NCBI RefSeq assembly: GCF_014193655.1
Contig: NZ_JACHZQ010000005.1
Location: 496,001 to 560,000 of the forward strand
Reading direction: 5' to 3'
Origin: Rhizobium sp. BK313
GTDB lineage: Bacteria > Pseudomonadota > Alphaproteobacteria > Rhizobiales > Rhizobiaceae
Length of the DNA stretch: 64,000 bases
Below the pieces are notes generated by a model. The model had not been told where the DNA came from and did not search any database. It saw only the letters and a list, made by a program, of their open reading frames with translations. Positions 46,342 through 55,585 of this stretch are shown here, piece after piece. Every line of letters begins with the position of its first letter. The stretch's first letter is position 1. A program made the position numbers and the translations under genes.

Positions 46342-47025
46342 TCAAGAGCCGTTTTTCTCAGGGTAGGAAATGATCGACAAGAAGCGGATCGGCAGGCTTA
46401 TGAGCACTTCCGGACCATGCGGCGCATCAGCGTCGAAGAACAGGCTGTCGCCAGGTCGCATCGCATAGAGCTTGTCGGCATGACGGTATTTGACCTCGCC
46501 TTCCAGCATATAGATCAGCTCCAACCCCTCGTGTTGAAACGCCGGAAAAACATCGGAATCGGCTGTTAGCGTAATCAGATAGGGCTCGACCTGCAGGCCG
46601 GTAGATCCATTGCCGATGTGACCGAGCAGATTGTACTGGTGACCGGCGCGCGTACCCCGCCGCTCCATCTCCAAACCCTCGCCCGCCTTGACGAAGACGG
46701 CGTTGCGCTTTTCCTCGAAGCGTCGGAAAAACGACGTCACGGGCACGCCGAGCGCCCGTGCCAAGGCTTGCAATGTGGTGAGAGACGGCGACGTGTTGCC
46801 GTTTTCGATCTTTGAGAGCATGCCCAGTGATATGCCGGTGGCAGAGGCAAGATCGGCGCCGGTGATGCCGAGCTTCTTGCGAAAGGCGCGAACCTCGTGG
46901 CCAATCGCCAATTCGAGATTATTCTCTTTCACGTCGCGTAGGGCATGCGGATCCTGTTTCAGAACCGCTCTCGCACCGTGAACACCATTCCGTCTGCTGC
47001 TGCGCCCAGCCTCCGCCTTGGTCAT
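46342..47025 (-). CDS. XRE-family transcriptional regulator with cupin domain
   Basis: 227 residues. An N-terminal helix-turn-helix (VRAFRKKLGITGADLASATGISLGMLSKIENGNTSPSL, residues ~45-85) is followed by a cupin_2 sensor domain (FPAFQHEGLELIYMLEGEVKYRHADKLYAMRPGDSLFFDADAPHGPE). The PuuR/SutR-type architecture fits sensing a small metabolite, often an amine or amino acid. It lies on the same strand as the peptide transporter operon but ~1 kb downstream of it, with small genes between. The regulated genes are unknown. Confidence 0.88.
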   Translation of the reverse strand: MTKAEAGRSSRRNGVHGARAVLKQDPHALRDVKENNLELAIGHEVRAFRKKLGITGADLASATGISLGMLSKIENGNTSPSLTTLQALARALGVPVTSFFRRFEEKRNAVFVKAGEGLEMERRGTRAGHQYNLLGHIGNGSTGLQVEPYLITLTADSDVFPAFQHEGLELIYMLEGEVKYRHADKLYAMRPGDSLFFDADAPHGPEVLISLPIRFLSIISYPEKNGS

Positions 47026-47342
47026 GCTTCCGCCCCACTCTATTTTATATTTTGGCGGAGCTTACTGTTTTCATGACGCGCATTCTATTGGGCACAAGAA
47101 ATTTTCTTTGTCCGGCGAAGTTTTGACAGTGCCGGGAAAGAAGAGTTGCCGTAAGGGAAGGCTTCAACTTGGGAAGAAGCGGGCGATGCAACGCCAATCA
47201 TCACGCTCGCCTGAAGGTCCGCCCGATCAATAGCGTCGCCGTTAGGAAAGGACGGATGACGCTCCGACCGCAATCATCTGGCGCGCCGCGTCGGCATGCA
47301 TGCACCCATGATCATTGACCAAGGTCGTCTTTGTAGCAGGGT
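47026..47342. other. intergenic region, nothing clear
   Basis: About 317 bases upstream of the XRE-cupin gene. AT-rich near 47040-47110, probably its promoter. No gene or RNA recognised. Confidence 0.5.
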
Positions 47343-47501
47343 TCAGACAACGACGCCGCAGACGATGGCAGCGACGAAAAGAAATGCGGCGGAAAACAGC
47401 GCAACGTGAATCGCAGTCTGAATCTTATGGCGCGTCGTCGCGACACGCTTCGACCCGTCGAACTGATTCACATGCGTATTCGACATACCCAAATTCGCCA
47501 T
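47343..47501 (-). CDS. small single-pass membrane protein, 52 residues
   Basis: Translation starts MANLGMSNTHVNQFDGSKRV and ends in a C-terminal hydrophobic helix, IHVALFSAAFLFVAAIVCGVVV, a tail-anchor layout. GGAGG lies 6 nt before the ATG at 47501, a strong ribosome site. Family not recognised. The cytoplasmic side is basic (KRVATTRHK). It sits alone between the XRE-cupin gene and another small gene on the same strand. Confidence 0.7.
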   Translation of the reverse strand: MANLGMSNTHVNQFDGSKRVATTRHKIQTAIHVALFSAAFLFVAAIVCGVVV

Positions 47502-47665
47502 GTGTTGCCTCCGTTCGTTTTTTTGTCGATGTCTCGCGGGACGATCCGCCAGACATTCATATAATCCCTATCAATTAGGTAGACATGAAATTTCGTCCAG
47601 AGGGCAACGAAGGAAAAAATAAACCACTGGACGACGATCAGGCTCGAAAGATCAGCAAGGCCAAA

Positions 47666-47854
47666 TCAGCAGAGAATGCGGCGAGCCCAGATCAAAGTGC
47701 GCTCTACGGCGCTTGCTTCAGGAGCCGGCGTTTCGGTTGGACCGATCTGACGGCGGCTCTTTTCTTCTGGCAGAGCGACGGTCAGCACGTCCTCCTCTTT
47801 CGCCGGCTTTGGCGGATGAAGATAACCCATGGTCATGCCACCCATGAAAAACAT
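47666..47854 (-). CDS. small hypothetical protein, 62 residues
   Basis: Translation starts MFFMGGMTMGYLHPPKPAKE and continues with a polar, Pro/Glu-rich stretch (EEDVLTVALPEEKSRR, then PTETPAPEASAVE). GGAGG lies 5 nt before the ATG at 47854, which favours a real gene over the plus-strand frame opposite. No family recognised. It may be in one transcript with the 52-residue membrane protein gene downstream (165 bp apart). Confidence 0.5.
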   Translation of the reverse strand: MFFMGGMTMGYLHPPKPAKEEDVLTVALPEEKSRRQIGPTETPAPEASAVERTLIWARRILC

Positions 47855-48018
47855 GCCTGCCTCCACTCGCGCATGACCCGAAATAGGGATCACGAAAGTT
47901 AACCGCCATTAACGAGATCATGACAGAAATGCGGCACGAGTCAATAGTCTATACGATTGGTCGTCTTTTAAAGGTGTCTTAACTAAAGGAGCGATGAAGG
48001 GCCAATGATTACAATCGC

Positions 48019-48768
48019 TTAATTGCGAACAAATCCCCTGCTCGCAATCATGAGATTGCGTGTATAGTCTTCCTTGACATCGCCAGTCGCCAATTCTTTT
48101 GCGCTCAGCCGCTCGACGATAGCGCCGTTCTGCATCACCACGAGGCGTTCGCACATATGGGTGACGACGCCGAGATCGTGGCTAACCATAACGAATGTCA
48201 GATGGCGATCCCTGCGCACCTGCTCCAGCAGGTTGAGCACTTCCGCCTGTACGGAAGCGTCCAGCGCCGAGGTCGGCTCGTCGAGCAACAGGATGGACGG
48301 CTCTACGATCAAGGCACGGGCGATCGCCACACGCTGACGCTGGCCGCCGGACAGTTGATGCGGATAGCGGAAACGGAAACCGGAGCCGAGGCCGACTTCG
48401 TCAAGCGCCCGGGCGATGCGTGCGTCACTGTCGCCAATACCGTGGATCGCCAGCGGCTCCAGCAGCAGCCGGTCGATGGTCTGACGCGGATGCAGCGAGC
48501 CGTAAGGGTCCTGAAACACCATCTGGACCTGGCGATAGAACGCCTTGTTGCGTTTCGAACCCTTCAGCGCCTCGCCGTCGATGCGGATCACACCGCCGCT
48601 GACCGGCGCAAGACCCCCGACGGCGCGCAAAAGGGTCGACTTGCCGGAACCGGACTCGCCGACAAGACCGAAGGATTCGCCCCTGTCCACATCGATACTG
48701 ACCGCATCGAGGGCATAATAACCATCATAGACGACGCTGAGGCCGTCGACTGCAAGTGCCGCCGTCAT
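48019..48768 (-). CDS. peptide ABC transporter ATP-binding protein (DppF-like)
   Basis: 249 residues. Walker A VGESGSGKST, Q-loop MVFQDPYGSLHPRQT, signature LSGGQRQR, Walker B LLLDEPTSALD. The tail is shorter than in typical DppF, lacking the usual C-terminal cysteine cluster. The ATG at 48768 overlaps the preceding ATPase gene's stop by 4 bp (ATGA). It is the last of six genes in the dipeptidase-transporter operon. Confidence 0.92.
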   Translation of the reverse strand: MTAALAVDGLSVVYDGYYALDAVSIDVDRGESFGLVGESGSGKSTLLRAVGGLAPVSGGVIRIDGEALKGSKRNKAFYRQVQMVFQDPYGSLHPRQTIDRLLLEPLAIHGIGDSDARIARALDEVGLGSGFRFRYPHQLSGGQRQRVAIARALIVEPSILLLDEPTSALDASVQAEVLNLLEQVRRDRHLTFVMVSHDLGVVTHMCERLVVMQNGAIVERLSAKELATGDVKEDYTRNLMIASRGFVRN

Positions 48769-49598
48769 GCCGCCCACTCCGGCTTGCGGTCGAGGACCGG
48801 CAGCGGATGGCGGTCCTCGCCGATCACAGGCATGCAATTCAATAGGCCGCGCGTATAGGGATGTTGCGCATTGTTGAGCTCGGAAGCCTTTATTTCCTCG
48901 ACGATCTTGCCGGCATACATGACGATGACGCGGTCGCAGAAGGAAGACACCAGCCGCAGATCGTGCGACACGAAAATCAGCCCCATACCGCGTTCCGACA
49001 CCAGCCTATCCATGATCCGCAACACATCGAGCTGCACGGTGACATCAAGCGCCGAGGTCGGCTCGTCGGCGATCAGCAGCTCCGGCCCCGCAATCAGCAT
49101 CATCGCGATCATCGCGCGCTGCCCCATGCCGCCCGATACTTCGTGCGGATGCAGGTCGTAGACGCGCTTGGGATCGCGGATCTGCACCGCTTCCAGCATG
49201 GCCATGGCGCGGTCACGCGCTTCCGCCTTGCCGACCTTCTCATGCGTGCGCAGCGTCTCGGTGATCTGCCGGCCGATGGTCATCACCGGGTCGAGCGAAT
49301 ATTTCGGATCCTGAAGCACCATGGCGATGCGTTTGCCGCGCAGAGACCGGCGCTCTTTCGCGGAGATCGACAGGAGGTCGATGCCACTGAAATTCAGCCG
49401 GTCGGCGGTGACGATTCCATGCGACGGAGTGAGCCCCATGATGGCACGACCAGTCTGCGATTTGCCGGAACCGCTTTCGCCGACGATGCCGAGCCGTTCG
49501 CGGCCGAGCGTGAAGGACACGCCGCGCACTGCTTCGATGACGCCGGTGCGGGTAGGATAGCGAACCCTCAGGTTCTCGACCGTCAACAGCGCCGTCAT
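48765..49598 (-). CDS. peptide ABC transporter ATP-binding protein (DppD-like)
   Basis: 277 residues. Walker A VGESGSGKSQ, Q-loop MVLQDPKYSLDPVMT, signature VSGGMGQR, Walker B LLIADEPTSALD, and an oligopeptide tail with HPYTRGLLNCMP. The Gln in Walker A and the Met in the signature loop are mild departures from DppD. The open frame continues upstream past 50204, but only as antisense-like shadow of the permease; the ATG at 49598 overlaps that gene by 4 bp. Confidence 0.92.
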   Translation of the reverse strand: MTALLTVENLRVRYPTRTGVIEAVRGVSFTLGRERLGIVGESGSGKSQTGRAIMGLTPSHGIVTADRLNFSGIDLLSISAKERRSLRGKRIAMVLQDPKYSLDPVMTIGRQITETLRTHEKVGKAEARDRAMAMLEAVQIRDPKRVYDLHPHEVSGGMGQRAMIAMMLIAGPELLIADEPTSALDVTVQLDVLRIMDRLVSERGMGLIFVSHDLRLVSSFCDRVIVMYAGKIVEEIKASELNNAQHPYTRGLLNCMPVIGEDRHPLPVLDRKPEWAA

Positions 49599-50521
49599 TG
49601 GCCGCTCTCCTTCGGATCGAGCGCATCGCGCAGGCCGTCGCCAAGCAGGTTGAAGCCGAGGCTGACGATCAGGATGGCGATGCCGGGCATAGCCGCCACC
49701 CACCATTGGTCGAGGTAATATTTGAACCCGGTGGCGATCATCACCCCCCATTCCGGCAGTGGCGGTTGCGCGCCGAGGCCGAGAAAGCCGAGGCCGGCGG
49801 CCGTCAGGATGACGCCGGCCATATCGAGCGTGACGCGCACGATCACCGAGGAGATGCAGAGCGGCATGACATGGCGGAAGATGATGCGCAGCGGCGAGGC
49901 GCCCATGAGCCGCACGGCGGCAATATAGTCTGAGCGCCGCACCGTCATCGTTTCGGCCCGCGCCAGGCGCGCATAGGGTGGCCAGGAGGTAATGGCTATG
50001 GCGATGATGGCGTTTTCGATGCCCGCCCCGAGCGCGCCGGCAAAGGCGAGCGCCAGCACCAGCTTCGGGAAGGCGAGGAAAATGTCGGTGATGCGCATGA
50101 GCACGGTGTCGATCCAGCCGCCCATATATCCGGATACCATGCCGATGATCAGCCCGACTGGCGCGGAGATGATCGCAACCAGCACGACGATGTACAAAGT
50201 CCATCGCGAACCATAGATCAGGCGGGACAGAATATCGCGGCCGAGATCATCCGTCCCGAGAAGATAGCCCTCGGTGCCCGGCGGTTTCAGATAGGCGTTG
50301 GTGAGATCGCCGATGACTGGCGAGTGAGGCGCGATGACATCGGCAAGGGCTGCAACCAGCACCAAGGCGATGATGATCAGCAATCCGGCGACCGCCAGGC
50401 GATTGGCGGAGAATTGCCGCCAGGTGACATAGGCGCGCCCGAGTCTTGCTTGCCGCCGTGACTGCGGCCGGTCGGACAGGAGCCAGTCGCGCCAACCGGG
50501 TTGGATGGTGTCAACCGTCAT
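49595..50521 (-). CDS. peptide ABC transporter permease (DppC-like)
   Basis: 308 residues. N-terminal FSANRLAVAGLLIIIALVLVAALAD with the OppC domain, then GTDDLGRDILSRLIYGSRWTL, and the EAA loop YIAAVRLMGASPLRIIFRHVMP. It forms the inner-membrane channel with the DppB-like protein and overlaps its neighbours by 4 bp on each side, showing tight coupling. Confidence 0.92.
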   Translation of the reverse strand: MTVDTIQPGWRDWLLSDRPQSRRQARLGRAYVTWRQFSANRLAVAGLLIIIALVLVAALADVIAPHSPVIGDLTNAYLKPPGTEGYLLGTDDLGRDILSRLIYGSRWTLYIVVLVAIISAPVGLIIGMVSGYMGGWIDTVLMRITDIFLAFPKLVLALAFAGALGAGIENAIIAIAITSWPPYARLARAETMTVRRSDYIAAVRLMGASPLRIIFRHVMPLCISSVIVRVTLDMAGVILTAAGLGFLGLGAQPPLPEWGVMIATGFKYYLDQWWVAAMPGIAILIVSLGFNLLGDGLRDALDPKESGQ

Positions 50522-51564
50522 TTACGTCGCGTCCTTGGATCGAGGGTCCGATAAAGCAGATCGGAGAACAGGTTGATGCCGATGAAAACCGTGCCGACGA
50601 CGATCGTGCCCCCAAGTACGGCATTCATGTCGGCATTGCGTAGCGAGCTGGTGATGTAGAAACCGATGCCCGGCCAGGAGAATACGATCTCCGTCAGTAC
50701 CGAGCCTTCCAGCAGTCCGGCATAGGAAAGCGCGATCACCGTGATCAACGGCACGACGGCGCTGCGTAGCGCATGGCCCCAGATGACCCGCGTCTCCGAA
50801 AGTCCCTTGGCGCGGGCAGCGACGATATATTCCTGACCCAGCTCATTCAGCATGAAACTGCGTGTCATGCGGCTGATATAGGCAAGCGAGAAATAACCGA
50901 GCAGCGACGCCGGCAGAATGATGTGGCGGAATGCGTCCCAGAATACATCCCATTGCCCCTGCATGGCGCTGTCGATCAGATAGAAGCCGGTGATCGGCGT
51001 GAACGTATATTCGAAGGCGATGTCGATGCGGCCGGGATACGCCGCCCAGCCTAGCTTGGCATAGAAGATGACGAGTGACACCATCGCCAGCCAGAAGACC
51101 GGCACCGAATAGCCGACGAGGCCGATGACCCGGACGATCTGGTCGATGAAACTGTTGCGGCGTACGGCGGCAAGCACGCCGAAGGGAACGCCGAAAGCCG
51201 CGCCGATGATCGTGCCGACGGTTGCCAGCTCCATCGTCGCCGGAAAGACGCGCCTGATGTCGTCCATCACCGGATTGGTCGTCAACACCGACGTACCGAA
51301 ATCGCCGGTCAATGCGTTCAGCAGATAATAATAGAACTGCAGATAGAGCGGCTGATCGAGATGCATTTCGCGGCGCAGGCGCTCCAGCACCTGCGCAGGC
51401 GCATGGTCACCGGCAATCGCCAACGCCGGATCGATCGGGATGACACGCCCGATGAAGAAGGTGACGGCGAGAAGACCGAGATAGGTCGTGACCGCCACGA
51501 CCAGGAAGCGCAAGACGCCCATCAGAATGTGCGCGGCACGGCCCTTTTTGGGCCGCACCTCCAT
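50518..51564 (-). CDS. peptide ABC transporter permease (DppB-like)
   Basis: About 348 residues. Six membrane segments starting MGVLRFLVVAVTTYLGLLAV; a conserved LDQPLYLQFYYYLLNALTGDFGTS, and the EAA loop YIVAARAKGLSETRVIWGHALR. The ATG at 51564 is used; an in-frame TTG at 51585 has AGGA 8 nt upstream and may be the true start. It begins 42 bp after the binding-protein gene (21 bp if the TTG is used). Confidence 0.9.
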   Translation of the reverse strand: MEVRPKKGRAAHILMGVLRFLVVAVTTYLGLLAVTFFIGRVIPIDPALAIAGDHAPAQVLERLRREMHLDQPLYLQFYYYLLNALTGDFGTSVLTTNPVMDDIRRVFPATMELATVGTIIGAAFGVPFGVLAAVRRNSFIDQIVRVIGLVGYSVPVFWLAMVSLVIFYAKLGWAAYPGRIDIAFEYTFTPITGFYLIDSAMQGQWDVFWDAFRHIILPASLLGYFSLAYISRMTRSFMLNELGQEYIVAARAKGLSETRVIWGHALRSAVVPLITVIALSYAGLLEGSVLTEIVFSWPGIGFYITSSLRNADMNAVLGGTIVVGTVFIGINLFSDLLYRTLDPRTRRK

Positions 51565-51606
51565 TTTCCGTTCGACAGTGCTCAAAGAACTAGTCCTATC
51601 GGACCA

Positions 51607-53247
51607 TCACTTCGACACCGGCCAGACAAAGTTGGTGTCGAAGCTCGGGCCGAGCTTGAAGTCCTTCACATCCTTGCGATAGCCGGCAACTTCCGTCTGC
51701 TGGAACAGAAAGACGAAGGGGCTGGCATCCAGGTACTTCTTCTGGATCTCCTGATACATGGCACCGCGCTTGGCGGTATCGACCTCGAACAGGGCGGCCT
51801 TGGTTTCCTTGTCCAGTTCGGGCGTCGTCCAGGTATTGCGCCAGGCAAGCGTCTTGTTGGTGCCCGCGTCGGAGTTGTCGGGATTGTTCGTGAACGTATC
51901 CGCGTTGGAATGGGGGTCCCAATAGTCGTTGCCCCAGTTGCCGAAATAGATATCGTGGTTACGGGCGCGATACTTGGTCAGCTTCTGCTTGCCGTCGCCG
52001 GGAATGATCTCAACCTTGATCCCAGCTTGGCCCAGCGTCTGCTGAATCGAGGTGGCCACACCGGTATCCGGCTCGATGCTGCGCACGTCCATCGTCACGG
52101 AGAAGCCGTTCGGCAAGCCGGCTTTGGCCAGCAGTTCCTTTGCCTTGGCGACATCGAGCTTGAATGGATTTTCATCCAAAGAGCCAAGCATGCCCTTCGG
52201 CTCGAAGGTCTGGTGGATTTCGCCGATGCCCTTGATCAGCGTCTTGCCGATGGCGTCGTAGTCGACCAGGTATTTGAACGCCTGCTGCACTTCCGGCTTG
52301 GCAAGATTCGCATTTTTCTGGTTGAGGCTGACATAGTAGATCGTGCCCTTCGGCGCATTGGTCGAGGCAAGCTGCGCATTCTTCTCGATAGCGGCCAGAT
52401 CGGTCGGCGACAGGTTGCGGGCAACGTCGATGTCGCCATTCTCCAGCGCCAGGCGCTGTGCCGAGCTTTCCTTCATGAAGCGGTAGATGACACGGGCAAG
52501 CTTCGGCTTGTCGCCGTAGTAATTGTCGTTGCGCTCCAATACGACGGCTTCGTTGGCGCGCCATTCGCGCAGCTTGAACGGACCGGAGCCGGCATAGCCG
52601 GTCTTCAGCCAGGCGTTGCCGAAGTCGTTGTCGTATTTGTTGTCGGCCGACGGCGTCACCGGCTTGACGTGCTGCAGAACCAGCTTCTTGTCGACCACTT
52701 CCGCAACGGTCGCCGTCAGGCAGTTCAGCACGAAGCTCGGTGCATAGGGCTTGTCGACGGTGAAGGTGAACGTGCTGGGATCGGTGGCCTTGGCCTTTTC
52801 CGTGACATTGTCGCCGGTCAGGCCGAATTGGGTGAGGATGAAGGCCGGACTCTTGTCGAGCTTGACAACGCGCTCGAAGGACCAGGCGACATCATCGGCG
52901 GTAATCGGATTGCCCGAGGCAAATTTCAGGCCGGGCTTCAGCTTAAACGTATAAGTCAGGTGATCGTCGGAGACCGACCAGCTCTCGGCAAGATCGCCTT
53001 GGATCTTGGAGGTGTCGTTGATATCGAGGCGAACGAGCAGGCTGTAGCTGTTGCCAGTGACTTCGGCAGCGGAGAGTTCGTAAGCTTCCGCCGGATCCAT
53101 GCTGAGGATGTCGTCGAAGGCGAACCCTTCGACCAGCGTATCCTTCGGCGTTGCCGCAAAGGCGCTCGGTACAGCCATCGTCAAAAGCGTGAGAGCCGCA
53201 CCGGCCGAAAGAGCACGGAAGCTGCGGTTCATCTTGGTCATCATCAT
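51607..53247 (-). CDS. peptide ABC transporter substrate-binding protein (DppA/OppA family)
   Basis: 546 residues. The signal peptide ends at ...AVPSAFA. Family 5 features are LAESWSVSDDHLTYTFKLKPGLKFASGNPITADDVAWSFER and GSGPFKLREWRANEAVVLERNDNYYGDKP. A Leu/Met pair plus basic residues opens it as MMMTKMNRS. It captures peptides in the periplasm for the DppBCDF-like proteins encoded downstream. The exact ligand is not visible; the dipeptidase neighbour suggests di- or tripeptides. Confidence 0.9.
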   Translation of the reverse strand: MMMTKMNRSFRALSAGAALTLLTMAVPSAFAATPKDTLVEGFAFDDILSMDPAEAYELSAAEVTGNSYSLLVRLDINDTSKIQGDLAESWSVSDDHLTYTFKLKPGLKFASGNPITADDVAWSFERVVKLDKSPAFILTQFGLTGDNVTEKAKATDPSTFTFTVDKPYAPSFVLNCLTATVAEVVDKKLVLQHVKPVTPSADNKYDNDFGNAWLKTGYAGSGPFKLREWRANEAVVLERNDNYYGDKPKLARVIYRFMKESSAQRLALENGDIDVARNLSPTDLAAIEKNAQLASTNAPKGTIYYVSLNQKNANLAKPEVQQAFKYLVDYDAIGKTLIKGIGEIHQTFEPKGMLGSLDENPFKLDVAKAKELLAKAGLPNGFSVTMDVRSIEPDTGVATSIQQTLGQAGIKVEIIPGDGKQKLTKYRARNHDIYFGNWGNDYWDPHSNADTFTNNPDNSDAGTNKTLAWRNTWTTPELDKETKAALFEVDTAKRGAMYQEIQKKYLDASPFVFLFQQTEVAGYRKDVKDFKLGPSFDTNFVWPVSK

Positions 53248-53284
53248 GTTTTTGTTCCCTTATTTTAGCTATTATCTATATGAA

Positions 53285-54352
53285 CTATGCACGCGGCCCG
53301 CTGCTCTCTCCCCAAGCAGACGCCAGAATACGAAGCCAGTTCTCCCTGCATAGCTTCACAAGATCTGCGTCAGCATAGCCAACGTTCCTGAGCGCAGCAA
53401 TCAGCTTTTGGTTGCCCGCAGCATCGCTGATTTCTTCTGGAATCGTCGCCCCGTCGAAGTCCGATCCGAGGCCGACGCAATCGATACCGACACGTTTCAC
53501 GAGGTGGTCGACATGGCGGACCATGGCCTCGATCGGCGTGTTCGCATCCGAACGGCCGTCGTCGCGTAGCATCGCCGTCGCATAGTTCAGGCCGACGATG
53601 CCATGGCTCTCCTTGATGGCGTCGAGCTGCTTGTCGGTCAGATTGCGGGCGACGGGGGTCAGCGCATGCGCGTTGGAATGGCTGGCAACCAGCGGCTGAT
53701 CCGATGTCTTCGCCACATCCCAGAAGCCCTTCTCGGTGATATGGGCGAGGTCGATGACGATGCCGAGGCGGTTGCATTCGCGCACCAGCGCGAATCCGGC
53801 ATCCGTCAGGCCCGGCCCGGTATCCGGCGAACTGGGATAGGCGAAGGGTACCCCATGAGCAAAGACGTTGTTGCGGCTCCAGACGGGGCCGAGCGAGCGC
53901 AGGCCGGCCGCATAGAAGGTTTCGAGCGCGACGAGATCGGCGCCGATGGCCTCGCAGCCTTCCATATGCATCACCGCGGCGAAGATGCCCTTTTCCATGC
54001 AGTCGCGAATTTCTGCGGTCGAGCGGCAGAGCTTCCAGGCACCGGCGCGATCAAGCTTGAGGGCGATCGCAGCCATTTCGAGCGCGATATCGAGCGACGG
54101 CGCACGCTCCAGCGGCGGCGAGAGCGGCGTTGCATAGTGGCCATTGCGGTCGGGATCGGCGAAGACAAGATTGCCGGAGGGGATATAGATGGCGCAGAGA
54201 CCGCCGGCCAGACCGCCGGCCTTGGCGCGCGGCGCATCGATATGGCCGGTCGATATACCATCCCTGAATTCAGCGACCGGATCCGTTCCTTCGCGGGCAT
54301 GATTCCAGAGTCTCAGCAGAACATCGTTATGGCCATCGAATACGAATTGCAT
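53285..54352 (-). CDS. M19 membrane dipeptidase-family protein
   Basis: 355 residues. Zinc ligands are in FDGHNDVLLR (HxD near residue 8), HMEGCEAIGAD (bridging Glu), and LVASHSNAHAL (His). GSDFDGATIPEEI near the end closes the site. M19 enzymes cleave dipeptides, often with a D-residue. There is no signal peptide, so it probably acts in the cytoplasm on imported dipeptides. It is the first gene of the six-gene transporter operon, 37 bp before the binding protein. Confidence 0.9.
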   Translation of the reverse strand: MQFVFDGHNDVLLRLWNHAREGTDPVAEFRDGISTGHIDAPRAKAGGLAGGLCAIYIPSGNLVFADPDRNGHYATPLSPPLERAPSLDIALEMAAIALKLDRAGAWKLCRSTAEIRDCMEKGIFAAVMHMEGCEAIGADLVALETFYAAGLRSLGPVWSRNNVFAHGVPFAYPSSPDTGPGLTDAGFALVRECNRLGIVIDLAHITEKGFWDVAKTSDQPLVASHSNAHALTPVARNLTDKQLDAIKESHGIVGLNYATAMLRDDGRSDANTPIEAMVRHVDHLVKRVGIDCVGLGSDFDGATIPEEISDAAGNQKLIAALRNVGYADADLVKLCRENWLRILASAWGESSGPRA

Positions 54353-54472
54353 TGTCTATCCTGGATAAAGCGCTCGGATGAGCAACGTGAAAGCGGCCAG
54401 AATAGAAAAGATGACGGGATTCGCCATCCCTAAATGAAAAAAATCTGCATTAGCATGGAATGCCGCATACGG

Positions 54473-54498
54473 AAAAGGCGGGGGCAAATCCCCCCGCC
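54473..54498 (-). terminator. rho-independent terminator of the sugar ABC operon
   Basis: On the minus strand: GGCGGGGG, loop GATTTG, CCCCCGCC, TTTT. It lies 30 bp after the permease stop. Confidence 0.85.
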
Positions 54499-54527
54499 TC
54501 GAGATAGCCGACAAAGCATCAGCCGTT

Positions 54528-55553
54528 TCAGCGTTTGGCCCGCTTCTTCTGGCGGTAGACGTCGATTGCCACAGCGGCGATGATAATGATGCCCTTGGCG
54601 ATCTCCTGGTAGTAGGCGTCGACGTTGAGGAAAGTGAAGCCCGAAATCATCACGCCGAGAATGACCGTGCCGATGACCGTGCCGGCGACGCGCCCGACGC
54701 CGCCGGTGAGCGAGGTGCCGCCGATGACCGCGGCTGCGATCGCGTCCAACTCATATGTCACGCCCATGCCCGCTTGCGCCGTCTGGACGCGGGCCGCTGT
54801 GATGATGCCTGCAAGACCCGCGAGCAGACCGGCGATTGCATAGACCTTGACCAGATGCGCCTCGACATTGATGCCGGAGACGCGCGCGGCCTGAATGTTG
54901 GCGCCGATCGCATAGGTGAACTTGCCGTAGCGCGTGTAGCGCAGCACGATATGGAAGGTGAACGCAACGACCAGGAAGACGACGACGGGCCAGATGCCGG
55001 TGCCGATGAAATTGAACTGATCGGTGAGGCCGGAGACGGGCTGGCCTTTCGTGTACAATTTCGACAGACCGCGTGCCGAGACCATCATGCCGAGCGTCGC
55101 GATGAATGGCGGAATCTTGGTTTTCGTGATGAGCTGGCCGTTGACATAACCGGCGGCAAGACCAATCAGCAGACCGACGCCGATCGGAACGAAAAACGGC
55201 AAATCGGTCAGCGCGGGATAAAGCGCCCGCGACCAGGCCGAGGACTGTGCAAAGCTCGCCGCCACCATGGCGGTCAGGCCGACGACGGAGCCGGATGAGA
55301 GATCGATGCCACCGGTGATGATGACCTGCGTCACCCCGACCGCGATGATGCCGATGACGGAGACCTGCAGGATCATGATCTTCAGGCGCTGCACGTTGAG
55401 CAGAAAGCTCTGGCCAACGAAAATCCAGCCGAGGACTTCACAGACGAGCGCAATGCCGATCAATACGAGGAAGATGCCGAGCTCTGGCGGTACGCGCCGC
55501 CGCCTGGGACGCGTCACTGACGGTGCGGTCGCCTCCGCAACTTTGCTAACCAT
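54528..55553 (-). CDS. sugar ABC transporter permease (RbsC/IatP class)
   Basis: 341 residues. Core BPD_transp_2 fold with GVTQVIITGGIDLSSGSVVGLTAM, YVNGQLITKTKIPPFIATLGMM, TRYGKFTYAIGANIQAARVSGIN and IGGTSLTGGVGRVAGTVIG. Third gene of the operon, 32 bp after the ATPase. Which pentose or cyclitol it carries is discussed under the binding protein. Confidence 0.9.
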   Translation of the reverse strand: MVSKVAEATAPSVTRPRRRRVPPELGIFLVLIGIALVCEVLGWIFVGQSFLLNVQRLKIMILQVSVIGIIAVGVTQVIITGGIDLSSGSVVGLTAMVAASFAQSSAWSRALYPALTDLPFFVPIGVGLLIGLAAGYVNGQLITKTKIPPFIATLGMMVSARGLSKLYTKGQPVSGLTDQFNFIGTGIWPVVVFLVVAFTFHIVLRYTRYGKFTYAIGANIQAARVSGINVEAHLVKVYAIAGLLAGLAGIITAARVQTAQAGMGVTYELDAIAAAVIGGTSLTGGVGRVAGTVIGTVILGVMISGFTFLNVDAYYQEIAKGIIIIAAVAIDVYRQKKRAKR

Positions 55554-55585
55554 GGTTCAATCCTCCTTTGCGACGGCCGGCCCAG

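Noticed and set aside
47585..47902. 105-codon plus-strand frame opposite the 62-residue gene
   Set aside because: Composition is shadow-like (Arg/His-rich) and the opposite strand has the better ribosome site.
49599..50204. Upstream extension of the DppD-like ATPase frame (to 479 residues)
   Set aside because: The extra part is a shadow of the permease gene; the ATPase start at 49598 has the expected 4-bp overlap and homology.
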